Assembly (NCBI GenBank): GCA_036501515.1
Contig: DASYAD010000209.1
Location: forward strand, 1 to 64,000
From: Trebonia sp036501515
Lineage (GTDB): Bacteria > Actinomycetota > Actinomycetes > Streptosporangiales > Streptosporangiaceae
Direction of reading: 5' to 3'
DNA: 64,000 bases
Below the pieces are notes generated by a model. It did no database searches. It had not been told where the DNA came from and saw only the letters and a list, made by a program, of their open reading frames with translations. Each line of letters opens with the position of its first letter. Positions within the stretch are counted from its first letter, which is position 1. A program made the translations under genes and the position numbers. Below, one piece after another: positions 44,316 to 52,382 of the stretch.

Positions 44316-45098
44316 ATGCCGTGCGTGGCCGACTTCAACCCGGATATGCCGTCTATCGCGCGGGTCTACGACTACTTCAACGGCGGCAGGGACAATTTCG
44401 CCGCCGACCGGGAGCTCGCACAGCGGCTGATCGGGATCTTCCCGCCGATCCCCGAGACCGTCAGGGACAACAAGCAGTTCCTTCACCGCGCCGTCGGCTG
44501 GGTCGCGGGCGAGGGGACCGGTCAGTTCATCGACGTCGGCTGCGGCCTGCCCACGCCGCCTGGCACGCACGACTCGGCGCGGACGGCGCTGCCCGGCGCG
44601 CGGGTCGCGTACGTCGACAACGACCCGATCGTGCTGAGTCACCTGCGCGGCCTGCCGTCGCGGGAACAGGCAGGCCTGACGATCGTGGCGGGCGACGTGC
44701 GCGACGCGGACTCCGTGCTCAGCCAGGTGGCGGCGGGCCTCGACCTGTCCGCCCCCGCCTGCCTGATCATGGCCGCGCTGCTGCACTTCTTCCCGGTCAA
44801 GGCCGGCCGGGACCTGGTCGCGCGGTACGCGGCGGCGCTGGCGCCCGGCAGCTACGTGATCCTCACCATGGGGCTGGCCGACGGCCGCGCTGCGGACCGG
44901 TTCTTCGAGCTGTACAGCAAGGGCCCGGCCCCGCTGTACAAGCACTCGGCCGAAGACTTCGCGTCTTTCTTCGGCGACCTGCCGCTGGTACCGCCAGGCG
45001 TCGCGGACGCCAGAAGCTGGCGCCCCGGCTGGCCCCAGGTCCCGGTGCCGCCCAAGCGCGAGGCCGAGATGATCGTCGGCGTCGCCCGGACGGGCTGA
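44316..45098 (+). CDS. DUF574/SAV_2177-type SAM-dependent methyltransferase (copy 2)
   Basis: This protein of about 260 residues is a paralogue of the gene at 36701. It has the same N-terminal MPSIARVYDYFNGGRDNFAAD, FIDVGCGLPTPPGTHD, VAYVDNDPIVLSH and C-terminal HSAEDFASFFGDLPLVPPGV. I chose ATG 44316; GTG 44325 is an alternative. Its substrate is unknown. Confidence 0.88.
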   Translation: MPCVADFNPDMPSIARVYDYFNGGRDNFAADRELAQRLIGIFPPIPETVRDNKQFLHRAVGWVAGEGTGQFIDVGCGLPTPPGTHDSARTALPGARVAYVDNDPIVLSHLRGLPSREQAGLTIVAGDVRDADSVLSQVAAGLDLSAPACLIMAALLHFFPVKAGRDLVARYAAALAPGSYVILTMGLADGRAADRFFELYSKGPAPLYKHSAEDFASFFGDLPLVPPGVADARSWRPGWPQVPVPPKREAEMIVGVARTG

Positions 45099-45151
45099 GC
45101 GATGCGGCCCGGGTGCGCCGCCGCGGTGACGCAGGAGTTAACCTGCCACAG

Positions 45152-45979
45152 ATGACGACTGCATTCGTACTCGGCGGCGGCGGGTTGCTCGGCGCGCACG
45201 AAGTGGGCATGCTCCGGGCGCTGTCGGAGGCGGAAATCCGGCCTGACATCGTCGTCGGCACCTCCATCGGCGCGGTCAACGGCGCGTTCATCGCCGCTGA
45301 CCCGGACCGCGCCGCGCAGCGGCTGGCCGACCTGTGGCGCGGCGAGTCCCTCGGGGCGGTGTTCAGCGAAACGGTCTTCGGCCGGGCCGCCCGGCTCGTC
45401 CGCTCGGGCACCCACCTGCACGCGATCGAGCCGCTGGCGAAACTGCTGGCCGAGACGCTGCCCGTGGCCGGCTTCACCGACCTGAAGCTGCCCTTCCACT
45501 GCGTCGCGGCCAGCATCGAGGACGCCACCGCCCGCTGGTTCAGTTCCGGCCCGCTGGTCCCCGCGGTCATGGCGTCATGCGCGGTTCCCGGCCTGCTGCC
45601 CCCGGTCGAGATCGACGGGCGCCACTACTTCGACGGCGGCCTGGTCGACTCCATCCCGGTCGGGCGCGCGGTGGCCCTGGGCGCCACCCGCGTCTACGTG
45701 CTGCAGGTCGGCCGGGTCGAGAGCCCGCTGCCCGTTCCTGAGCGGCCCTGGGAGGTCGGGCTTGTCGCCTTCGAGATCGCCCGCAGACACCGTTTCCACG
45801 AGGAGATGTCGGCGATACCGCCCGGCGTCGAGGTGCACGTGCTGCCCACCGGCGGCGACCGGCAGCCGCCCGGTTTGCGCCAGTTCCGTTACCGGGGCCG
45901 AGATCAGGTAAGTAGCAGTATCGAGCGTTCCTATCAAGCGTCGGCCAGCTACCTCGCCCAGCTGGCCGGCGGCCGCTGA
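45152..45979 (+). CDS. Patatin-like phospholipase
   Basis: This 275-residue lipid acyl hydrolase has the oxyanion loop LGGGGLLGA, the nucleophile elbow GTSIGA and the catalytic Asp in FDGGLVDS, which together form the Ser-Asp dyad. The start ATG has an AGGAG about 14 bp upstream, a little far. The next gene, an acyltransferase, follows after 19 bp on the same strand. The pair could remodel acyl chains on membrane lipids (inference). Confidence 0.88.
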   Translation: MTTAFVLGGGGLLGAHEVGMLRALSEAEIRPDIVVGTSIGAVNGAFIAADPDRAAQRLADLWRGESLGAVFSETVFGRAARLVRSGTHLHAIEPLAKLLAETLPVAGFTDLKLPFHCVAASIEDATARWFSSGPLVPAVMASCAVPGLLPPVEIDGRHYFDGGLVDSIPVGRAVALGATRVYVLQVGRVESPLPVPERPWEVGLVAFEIARRHRFHEEMSAIPPGVEVHVLPTGGDRQPPGLRQFRYRGRDQVSSSIERSYQASASYLAQLAGGR

Positions 45980-45998
45980 CCCGCTACCGGAGCCGTCC

Positions 45999-47564
45999 AT
46001 GCCGCCCACGCTGATCCGGCGTCTGCTGCTGGTGCCGCTGGTCGTCGTCATCGGCTGCGCGCTGGCCGCGCTGACTCCGCCCGTCGCCCTCCTCAGCTGG
46101 GCCTTCGGCTTGCTGCGGCGGCGTGACCGCGCGGGCCGGGTGCACCATTCGCGCCTGCTGCGGATGATCATCCTCGGGCTGGTCTGGGCGGCGGGGGAGA
46201 CCACCGCGCTGACTGTCTTCCTCGGCCTGTGGATCGTCAGCGGTTTCGGTGGCCGGCTCGACACCGAGCCGTACCAGGCCAGGCAGTACGCGGTCGTGAC
46301 CTGGTTCCTCAACCTGGTCTACCGCGTGGCGCTCCGCGCCTGCGCGCTGACCGTGACCGTGGCCGGCCCTGACGGCGAGGGCGGCCAGGGAAGCGCCGGC
46401 CAGGGGAACATCGGCGCGGGGAATACCGGCGCGGGGAACATGGGCGCGGGGAACATCGGCGCGGGGAACACCGGCGCAGGGAACATGGGCGCGGGGAACA
46501 CCGGCGCGGGGAACACCGGCCAGGGGAGCGCCGGCCAGGAGACTAGCGACCCGGCGGTGGGGGCCCAGTCGCCGGAGGCGCAGACGGCAGGAGCGCGGTC
46601 GCCAGGGACTCAGGCGGCGGGAGCGCAGTCGCCCCGAGCGCAGACGTCGGGGGCGCGGTCGCCCCGAGCGCAGACGTCGGGGGCGCAGTCGGTGGGGGCG
46701 GAGTCGTCGGGGGCGCCGTCGGTGGAGCCGGAGTCGCCGGGGGCGGAATCGCCGGCGGCGCCGTCGGTGGGGGCGCGGTCGCCGCGAGCGCAGTCGCCGG
46801 GGGCGCCGCAGACGGCGGGAGCGCAGCGGGAAGCCCGGTCGCCGTACGACCCGGCCGCGGGCGAGCCCGCCGACCGCCCGGTTATCGTGCTCAGCCGTCA
46901 CGCCGGGCCGGCCGACTCGCTGCTGCTGATCCACTACCTGCTCAGCGTCTGCCACCGTCGTCCGCGGGTCGTCTTGAAGGCCACCTTGCAGCTCGACCCC
47001 ACCGTGGACATCATGGCCAACCGGTTGCCCAACGCACTCCTCCACCGCAGCCCGAACACCGGGGTGAACGGCACCAGGCAGCGCACTGAGCAGATCAGGC
47101 GGCTCGCGGCCGGGATGAGCGGCGGCAGCGCCCTGGTCATCTTCCCCGAAGGCGGCAACTGGACCCCGCAGCGCTGGCGGCGGGGCATCGAGCGGCTGCG
47201 CCGCCGCGGCCGCCCCGACCTGGCCGCGCGGGCGGCGGCGATGCCGAACCTGCTCCCGCCGCACGGCAGCGGCGCGCTCACCGCGATCGCGGCCTGCCCC
47301 GCCGCCGACGTGGTCTTCGTCGCTCACACCGGGCTCGACCGGCTCGTCAGCGTCCGCGACGTGTGGCGCAGCCTGCACAGCGACCTGCACGTCAGCGCCC
47401 GCTGGTGGCTGGTCCCCGCGGCCAGCGTCCCCCGCACGGCCGGCCCCGAGGGCCAGCTCGGCTGGCTCTACGACTGGTGGGAGCGTATCGACGCCTGGAT
47501 CACAGCGGAGAACCAGGCCGTCCCCGATCCCCGCCCGCCCGCCGACCTGCCGGCCGGAACCTGA
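45999..47564 (+). CDS. PlsC-like acyltransferase with large low-complexity insert
   Basis: This 521-residue membrane protein has two N-terminal hydrophobic helices (LLLVPLVVVIGCALAAL and a second at about 50-80). Catalytic motif I is SRHAGPADSLL (H-x4-D) and motif III is IFPEGGNW. A conserved NLLPPHGSGALTAI and a C-terminal hydrophobic tail follow. The family moves acyl groups from acyl-CoA or ACP to lysophosphatidate-type acceptors. About 160 residues between the second helix region and motif I (about 127-284) are pure repeats: first GAGN(I/T/M) units, then AGAQSPRAQTSG-like blocks. The catalytic core is intact, so the insert is probably a tolerated linker. Confidence 0.85.
   Translation: MPPTLIRRLLLVPLVVVIGCALAALTPPVALLSWAFGLLRRRDRAGRVHHSRLLRMIILGLVWAAGETTALTVFLGLWIVSGFGGRLDTEPYQARQYAVVTWFLNLVYRVALRACALTVTVAGPDGEGGQGSAGQGNIGAGNTGAGNMGAGNIGAGNTGAGNMGAGNTGAGNTGQGSAGQETSDPAVGAQSPEAQTAGARSPGTQAAGAQSPRAQTSGARSPRAQTSGAQSVGAESSGAPSVEPESPGAESPAAPSVGARSPRAQSPGAPQTAGAQREARSPYDPAAGEPADRPVIVLSRHAGPADSLLLIHYLLSVCHRRPRVVLKATLQLDPTVDIMANRLPNALLHRSPNTGVNGTRQRTEQIRRLAAGMSGGSALVIFPEGGNWTPQRWRRGIERLRRRGRPDLAARAAAMPNLLPPHGSGALTAIAACPAADVVFVAHTGLDRLVSVRDVWRSLHSDLHVSARWWLVPAASVPRTAGPEGQLGWLYDWWERIDAWITAENQAVPDPRPPADLPAGT
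46393..46545 (+). repeat. 15-bp tandem repeats in the acyltransferase gene
   Basis: GGCGCGGGGAACATC/ACC-type units in tandem encode GAGNI/GAGNT/GAGNM. The opposite strand gives an unbroken FPAPM frame, which I regard as an artefact. Confidence 0.9.
46556..46830 (+). repeat. Second repeat block in the acyltransferase gene
   Basis: Reshuffled 15- to 24-bp units around GGGGGCGCAGTCG and CCCCGAGCGCAGACG encode Ser/Pro/Ala/Gln-rich sequence such as SPRAQTSGA. Confidence 0.85.
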
Positions 47565-47619
47565 ACCGCGCCGCCCGCCAGCCGACCTGCCGGCCGGAAC
47601 CTGAACCGCGCCGCCCGCC
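47541..47619. repeat. 40-bp tandem duplication over the acyltransferase stop codon
   Basis: The 40-bp unit beginning GCCGACCTGCCGGCCGGAAC occurs twice (47541 and 47581) with almost no change. The first copy holds the coding end and its TGA. Confidence 0.9.
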
Positions 47620-47753
47620 CGTGTGGTCTTGGCGGCCGCCCGCGTCGCCGCCAGGGGATGCTGCGCGGGACCCTGTGACGTGTGCGACCCCGCCCAGAGC
47701 CCGCAGCGCTCTTACATTGGTAATTTTTTTCTAATTGGTAATTCGTATGTACT

Positions 47754-47879
47754 ATGACACGAATTCTTACCAAGATCTTCGCTCTGACCACTGGAAACGT
47801 GACAGGTGTGAGCGTCGTTGCCCGTGAGTCCGACGTGGACTGCGGCTGCGGCGCCAGCTGTGACCAACGTGACCTGTGA
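47754..47879 (+). CDS. Candidate 41-residue cysteine-rich peptide
   Basis: An ATG at 47754 opens a 41-codon frame. The first half (MTRILTKIFALTTGNVTGVS) is leader-like and the last 15 residues are DVDCGCGASCDQRDL. It lies in an AT-rich promoter-like patch with two TTGGTAATT repeats, quite unlike its surroundings. There is no clear ribosome site and no peptide-modifying enzyme is visible in the window. It might be a small secreted, metal-binding or modified peptide, or chance. Confidence 0.35.
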   Translation: MTRILTKIFALTTGNVTGVSVVARESDVDCGCGASCDQRDL

Positions 47880-47987
47880 GTGCGGTGACGACCAGGCCGC
47901 CTGCGGCCGCCGCTGCCACGGTGCTGACGGGCGAGATGATGCCTGCGGCCAGCGTGGCGTGTGGTGCGCGGGCAGGGAGCGGGCTGG

Positions 47988-48356
47988 CTAGCGGCCGGGC
48001 GAGCAGTCTTGGACGTGCTCGTACCAGGCATCGCGGAGCTGGGCGAGCTCGGCTTCCCTGGCCCTGACTTTGTCCGCCCGCTCAACCGCCCGGACTGCCA
48101 TGAAGAACACCACCGCGAGCGACCCCAGCATGCACAGCCACAGCACCCAGTGGCCGCCTTGGTAGGCGTAGGCGTTGCTGATCAGCCCGACGCCGAACAG
48201 TGCGCCGCCCAGGGCCCACCACACCGGCGTCAGCGGATTACCACGGCTGGCCCGTTCCATTTCCATTTCCAGGCGCGCGTGGAACTCACCCCAGGAATCC
48301 GCCTCTTCCGGCCGGGGAGGCGGGACAGCCGTACGCCCCATGGTCATCGCCTTCAT
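47988..48356 (-). CDS. Small two-helix membrane protein of unknown function
   Basis: This 122-residue protein has a polar N-terminal half (PEEADSWGEFHARLEMEMERASRG), two adjacent TM helices (TPVWWALGGALFGVGLI and VLWLCMLGSLAVVFFMAV) and a basic, helical C-tail. I do not recognise a family. Three in-frame ATGs lie close together at the start (48356, 48347, 48341); any may be used. Confidence 0.55.
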   Translation of the reverse strand: MKAMTMGRTAVPPPRPEEADSWGEFHARLEMEMERASRGNPLTPVWWALGGALFGVGLISNAYAYQGGHWVLWLCMLGSLAVVFFMAVRAVERADKVRAREAELAQLRDAWYEHVQDCSPGR

Positions 48357-48410
48357 TCCGCGACGAGACGACGATAGTCGAACCTTTTCGCCCCGCCGGT
48401 CGGCCCGTCG

Positions 48411-48565
48411 TTCCAGCGGTCTGACAGTCCAGCGGTCCAGCGGTCCAGCGGTCCGTCGGTCCAGCGGTCCGTCGGACTAGCGGTCCGGTGGTCCGGCAGT
48501 CCACAGGTCCGTAGGCCCGGTGTTCTGGCAGTCCGTCGGTCTGGCAGCCCGGGTGGTCTGGCAGT
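48411..48565. repeat. Short tandem repeats with a possible HTH remnant beyond
   Basis: GTCCAGCGG and GTCCGTCGG 9-mers are repeated many times in a 458-bp gap without a convincing gene. Further right, on the minus strand near 48650-48720, VARSLGVSRSILYAAARG resembles the helix-turn-helix end of a resolvase. It is too short to call. Confidence 0.6.
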
Positions 48566-48814
48566 CCGGCGACAGCGGGCGGAAACGGTTCGTGGAGGTA
48601 ATCGTAAGCCGGCGGGCGGCCCCGCGCCAGGGTCAGCGCCCCCGCGAACACCAGGTCGGTCCGCCCGGCCGCGGGCTGCGGCGTACAGGATGGACCGGCT
48701 GACGCCCAGGCTCCTGGCCACCCCGGGACAGCCGCGCGGAATGCGGCGGGCCTGGGAGTGCCACTACGAGCTGCGGGCCCCAGTGAGCGCCTGATGCCGC
48801 GTGACCACGTCGCG

Positions 48815-50563
48815 TTACTTCAGCAGCAGGTAGACAAGCGACCCGAGCCCGGCGATCAGGCAGTAGATGCCGAACGGGCTGAGCGACTTATCTTCGCTGA
48901 AGTACTTGGTCAGGAACCGGATCGACAGGTAGGCCCCGACCCCGGAGATCAGCGAGCCGACCAGGATCGGCCCGTGGATGCCGGCACTCAGCGGGCCCGT
49001 CAGGTCCTTCGCCTTGAGCGCGCCCGCCGCCAGGATCACGGGCGCGGACAGCAGGAAGGAGAACCGCACCGCGTCCTCGCGTCGCAGCCCGCGCCCCATC
49101 CCGGCCACCGTGACGATGCCGTCGCGGCTGATGCCGGGCAGCAGGGCGAGGATCTGCGCCGACCCGACCAGAACGGCCCGCTTGTAGCCCATGGTGGACA
49201 GCCGCCCGTCGGCGGCCACCGCCGGGTCGGCGGCCGGGGTGCCCCCGGGGCCGGCCGGACGGCCGTCATCCTGCCCGCCGCCGGGGCCGCGGCCGGCCGT
49301 GTGGCCGCCGTTGTAACCGCCGTGCCCGCCGCCTGGGGCGCCGGCGTGACCGCCCCGCCCGGCTGTGTGGCCGCCGCTGTATCCGCCGTGCCCGCCGCCA
49401 GGCGCGCCGGCGTGCGCGCCCCGTCCGGCCGGCGGCTGCTGCTGGTACTGCGGTCCGCGGGGATCGCGCGGGTCGCCCACGGGCGGCTGGCCGGGCGCGG
49501 GCTGACCGGCCCGCGGGTCGCGGCCATACTGCCCTTGGCCGTACTGCTCTTGCCCGTACTGCTCTTGCCCGTACTGGCCCTGCCCGTACTGGCCCTGCCC
49601 GTGCTGGCCCCGGCCCTGGCCGTACTGTCCCTGGCCGTACTGTCCGCCGTACTGTCCCTGGCCCGGCTGTCCGGGCCGCCCCTGCGGCCCTTCTTGCCCG
49701 GGCGGCCCGTACTGCCCGGCCGCCCCGTACTGCGCCTGCGGATATCCGGGCTGCTGCCCATGCGGGTAGCCAGGCCGCGGTGCCTGCGGATATCCCGGCT
49801 GCCCTTGCGGGTAGCCAGGCTGCCGTCCGTACTCTTCCGGCTGGCCTTCGGGCCGGCCCTCCGGGCGCTGTGCGTTCCCGCGCTGCTCCTGCTGCCCCTC
49901 GTTGTCCTGCCCGTACCGGGGGTCGGATCCCTGCCACTGCTGCTGCTGGGGCTGCTGGGTGTAGCCCGCGGGTCCTGGCCCGCCGTGCCTGCCGCCGGCC
50001 CGGCCGGGACCGCCCGCCCACCCGGGCGCTCCGCCGGCCCGGCCGGCACCGCCCGCCCCGCCCGCCATGGCCGGCGCCGCCGCGGCCGCGCGCGCGGCGT
50101 CCCGTGACCGGCGCATCCGCTCGCTGACCAGCAGGATGACCCCGTTAATGGCCAGGAAAAGCGCGGCCAGCTCCGGCTTGGCGAACACGCTGACGAACAC
50201 CTTCTGCAGCGACGCCCCCACGATGCCGACCGGGATCGTCGCCAGGATGATCATCCACGCCAGGCGCTCGTCGGGGGTGGTCGCCGACCGCTTGCGGAGC
50301 GATGAGAAGAACCCGCGCACGATGCGCAGCCAGTCCCGCCAGAAGTAAGCGATCATCGCGATCGCGGTCGCCACGTGCAGCCCGACGATGAACGCGAGGT
50401 AGGGCGAATTCGGCGCGGACACGTTGAGGGCGTTCGCCCAGCTCCCGCCGATCAGCGCCGGTATCAGCACGTTGTGCCCGAGGCTGGAGACCGGGAAAAG
50501 CTCGGTCACGCCCTGGATAAGGCCGGTGACAACCGCCTCGAGATATGTCAGGTGGGATGACAT
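48815..50563 (-). CDS. uppP: Undecaprenyl-diphosphatase UppP/BacA with 300-residue insert
   Basis: This membrane phosphatase recycles undecaprenyl diphosphate for cell-wall synthesis. Conserved parts are residues 1-150 (QGVTELFPVSSLGH, the E-x3 and SS motif) and the last 128 (LPGISRDGIVTVAG, the PGxSRxG active-site loop). Together they have the normal length of about 280. Between them is a roughly 300-residue Gly/Gln/Tyr/Pro/Arg-rich cytoplasmic loop with QYGQGQYGQ, GYPQ and GGHGGYNGGHTAG repeats. It starts at ATG 50563; the upstream frame to 50716 is non-homologous. Catalytic residues are intact, so function is likely kept. Confidence 0.88.
   Translation of the reverse strand: MSSHLTYLEAVVTGLIQGVTELFPVSSLGHNVLIPALIGGSWANALNVSAPNSPYLAFIVGLHVATAIAMIAYFWRDWLRIVRGFFSSLRKRSATTPDERLAWMIILATIPVGIVGASLQKVFVSVFAKPELAALFLAINGVILLVSERMRRSRDAARAAAAAPAMAGGAGGAGRAGGAPGWAGGPGRAGGRHGGPGPAGYTQQPQQQQWQGSDPRYGQDNEGQQEQRGNAQRPEGRPEGQPEEYGRQPGYPQGQPGYPQAPRPGYPHGQQPGYPQAQYGAAGQYGPPGQEGPQGRPGQPGQGQYGGQYGQGQYGQGRGQHGQGQYGQGQYGQEQYGQEQYGQGQYGRDPRAGQPAPGQPPVGDPRDPRGPQYQQQPPAGRGAHAGAPGGGHGGYSGGHTAGRGGHAGAPGGGHGGYNGGHTAGRGPGGGQDDGRPAGPGGTPAADPAVAADGRLSTMGYKRAVLVGSAQILALLPGISRDGIVTVAGMGRGLRREDAVRFSFLLSAPVILAAGALKAKDLTGPLSAGIHGPILVGSLISGVGAYLSIRFLTKYFSEDKSLSPFGIYCLIAGLGSLVYLLLK
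49202..50113 (-). repeat. Low-complexity insert in uppP
   Basis: About 900 bp of in-frame repeats encode QYGQG/E units, PGYPQG units and GGHGGYxGGHTAGRG units. These are three distinct repeat families in series, and the frame is kept throughout. Confidence 0.88.
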
Positions 50564-50618
50564 CGGCGCCTTCCTCTTGCTCGGGTCTTCTGGCCAAAGC
50601 TGACAACCATCGCGGTAC

Positions 50619-50645
50619 CGAACGGGTGCGGCCTGCTCCGGCCCG
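50619..50645. repeat. Copy of the dispersed GAACGGNNGCGGC motif
   Basis: ACCGAACGGGTGCGGCC lies upstream of uppP on the plus strand, followed by GGCCCGTC that can pair with the GACGG-like arm. It is a diverged copy. Confidence 0.4.
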
Positions 50646-50742
50646 TCACGCGCCCGCCGTCCGGCGTGGCCGACGAGCGAACAGACTATCCGCCCCGGGT
50701 TCTGTCTCGTGGCCAACTGGCTGGCGTGACGCCCGTGGCGAG

Positions 50743-50766
50743 GTAGAATTTCTACAGACTCGTAGA
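50743..50766. promoter_or_regulatory. Overlapping palindromes, BlaI-type operator candidate
   Basis: GTAGAA-T-TTCTAC (50743-50755) is a perfect palindrome, and TCTAC-AGACTC-GTAGA (50751-50766) overlaps it. BlaI/MecI repressors bind such TAC/GTA-type dyads. It lies 33 bp before the blaI-like ATG. Confidence 0.7.
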
Positions 50767-50798
50767 TGTTATTCGACGCAAGGAGTGGGTGGCACCCG

Positions 50799-51248
50799 AT
50801 GCCGGACGGACCTGACCCAGGCGGCGCCGACGGGGCCGCGCACAGCCGCCGCCCGCCGGGCGAGCTGGAGGCCGCGGTCCTGCGGGAACTCCAGCGGGCC
50901 GGCGAGCCGTTGTCGCCCGGCGAGGTCAGGGAGCGGATCGGCGGCAGCCTGGCTTACACGACGGTGGTAACCATTCTCTCCCGGCTGCACGTCAAGGGTC
51001 TGCTCAGCCGCCACAAGAGCGGGCGTGTCTACCGCTACGCCCCGGTCGCCGACCAGCCCGGTCTCGCCGCCCGCCGGATGGCCCGGGTGCTCGACGAAGA
51101 GGCTGACCGTGAGGCCGTTCTCGCGCGCTTCGTCTCCTCGTTGTCCGGCCGTGACGAGGAACTGCTGCGCAAGATGCTGGCCGCCCCCGAACTGGCCGAC
51201 GCCGCCCCGGCCGGCTCGCTGCCCGCCGACCCGGAGCCCGGAGAGTAA
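50799..51248 (+). CDS. BlaI/MecI/CopY-family repressor
   Basis: This 149-residue winged-helix repressor has ELEAAVLRELQRAGEPLSPGEV, then the recognition helix region LAYTTVVTILSRLHVKGLL and a C-terminal dimerisation part (MARVLDEEADREAVLARFVSSL). ATG 50799 lies just after an operator-like dyad. An M56 peptidase follows after 25 bp, as in bla/mec-type sensory pairs. No beta-lactamase gene is visible here, so its target may be elsewhere or only itself. Confidence 0.9.
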   Translation: MPDGPDPGGADGAAHSRRPPGELEAAVLRELQRAGEPLSPGEVRERIGGSLAYTTVVTILSRLHVKGLLSRHKSGRVYRYAPVADQPGLAARRMARVLDEEADREAVLARFVSSLSGRDEELLRKMLAAPELADAAPAGSLPADPEPGE

Positions 51249-51273
51249 CCGCGATGGCGCCACGGAGCCGGTC

Positions 51274-52245
51274 ATGCACGTAGCGGTGTACATCCCGCTG
51301 CTCGTCCCGGCGCTGGCGGCGCTGGCGGCGCGGCCGCTCGCGGCGCGGCTGCCGCCGGCCGCGGCGGCGTGGCTGCTGACCGTGAGCGCGCTCGCGCTGG
51401 CGGCCGCGTCGAGCGCGGTGCTCGGCGTGCTGGCGCTGTCCGCGGCCGTCAGGATCGGTTTCGTCGAGGCGGCCGGGCACCTGTCGGGAACGGTGATCAG
51501 CCGTGCGGACGCGGTGTCCGTCCCGGTCGCCGCCGTCGCGGGCGCCCTGCTCGCGGTGGCCGCCGTGGCCGCCGGCCGGGCGCTGGCCCGGCGGGTCGCG
51601 GCGATCGCGGCCGCGTACCGGCGCGCGAGGGCGCTCCCGGGAACCAGTCAGGTCGTGGTCACCGAGGACGCCGCCGCCGATGCCTACACACTCCCCGGCC
51701 TGCCCTCCCGGGTGGTGATCACCCAGGGCATGCTGCGGGCCCTGGCCGGCCGGGAACGGGCCGTGCTGCTGGCCCACGAGCGGGCGCACGCCGGCGGCGC
51801 CCATTACCTGTTCACGTCGGCCGCGCGGCTCGCCGCGGCCGCGAACCCGCTGCTACGGCCCGTCGCGGCGGAGGTGGGCTACGTCGTTGAGCGCTGGGCG
51901 GACGAGCGCGCGGCAGCGGAGACGGGCGACCGGGCACTCACCGCCCGCGCCATCGCCCGGGCCGCGCTCGCGGCCTCCGCCCGGCCGCCCGCCGCCGCTG
52001 CCCGGCGGCCGGCGCATGAAGCCGGGCTCACCGCGCTCGGCATCGCGGGCTTCACCGGACCAGGGCCGCACCGGGCCGGCCAGGTCCCGCGCCGCGTCGC
52101 CGCCTTGCTCGCCCCGGCCCCTGGACTGCCGCCGCTGCTGGTCGCCGCGGCCGTGGCGCTGGTGGCGGTCTCGGCCGCCGCTGCCCTCGGCGCGGCGCTT
52201 GACCTGCACCAGCTCATCGAGCTGGCCCAGGGGCAGGCCGGCTGA
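51274..52245 (+). CDS. M56-family membrane metallopeptidase (BlaR1-like)
   Basis: This 323-residue protein has three to four TM helices and the zinc site HERAH in LLAHERAHAGG, with a further VERWADERAA carrying the third ligand Glu. Family members cleave the BlaI-type repressor on sensing a signal. It lacks a C-terminal penicillin-binding sensor domain, so the signal is not a beta-lactam sensed in cis. It forms a probable operon with the upstream repressor gene. Confidence 0.85.
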   Translation: MHVAVYIPLLVPALAALAARPLAARLPPAAAAWLLTVSALALAAASSAVLGVLALSAAVRIGFVEAAGHLSGTVISRADAVSVPVAAVAGALLAVAAVAAGRALARRVAAIAAAYRRARALPGTSQVVVTEDAAADAYTLPGLPSRVVITQGMLRALAGRERAVLLAHERAHAGGAHYLFTSAARLAAAANPLLRPVAAEVGYVVERWADERAAAETGDRALTARAIARAALAASARPPAAAARRPAHEAGLTALGIAGFTGPGPHRAGQVPRRVAALLAPAPGLPPLLVAAAVALVAVSAAAALGAALDLHQLIELAQGQAG

Positions 52246-52382
52246 CGGGACGCGGCCCGCCGGCGACTGTGCGGTTGATGGTACTTTCGCCTCAGCTTTT
52301 TTTGTTCCGCTGCCCATAGACACCACCCGGTGCCGAGCGACAATCGCGGAAGACAGCCTCACCGGGGCCGGAGGTTACGAAG

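Noticed and set aside
46319..46516. Minus-strand frame of repeated FPAPM/FPAPV peptides
   Set aside because: It is the mirror of the 15-bp repeat in the plus-strand acyltransferase gene. Repeats with unit length divisible by three keep all frames open.
46393..46545. Mycobacterial PPE-MPTR protein
   Set aside because: The GAGNx repeats look similar, but there is no PPE domain and the flanks are a PlsC-type acyltransferase.
47754..47879. Full RiPP/lanthipeptide biosynthetic cluster
   Set aside because: The peptide-like ORF has no synthetase, protease, radical-SAM enzyme or transporter beside it, so only the ORF is reported.
48411..48565. CRISPR array from regularly repeated 9-mers
   Set aside because: Units are too short, directly adjacent and without unique spacers. 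No cas gene is in the window.
52246..52382. ZTP (pfl) riboswitch upstream of formate-tetrahydrofolate ligase
   Set aside because: This is a classic place for it, but I could not find the conserved CCGG/GGGC-type 3' element or pseudoknot pairing. Only a T7 run and a GGAGG site are clear.
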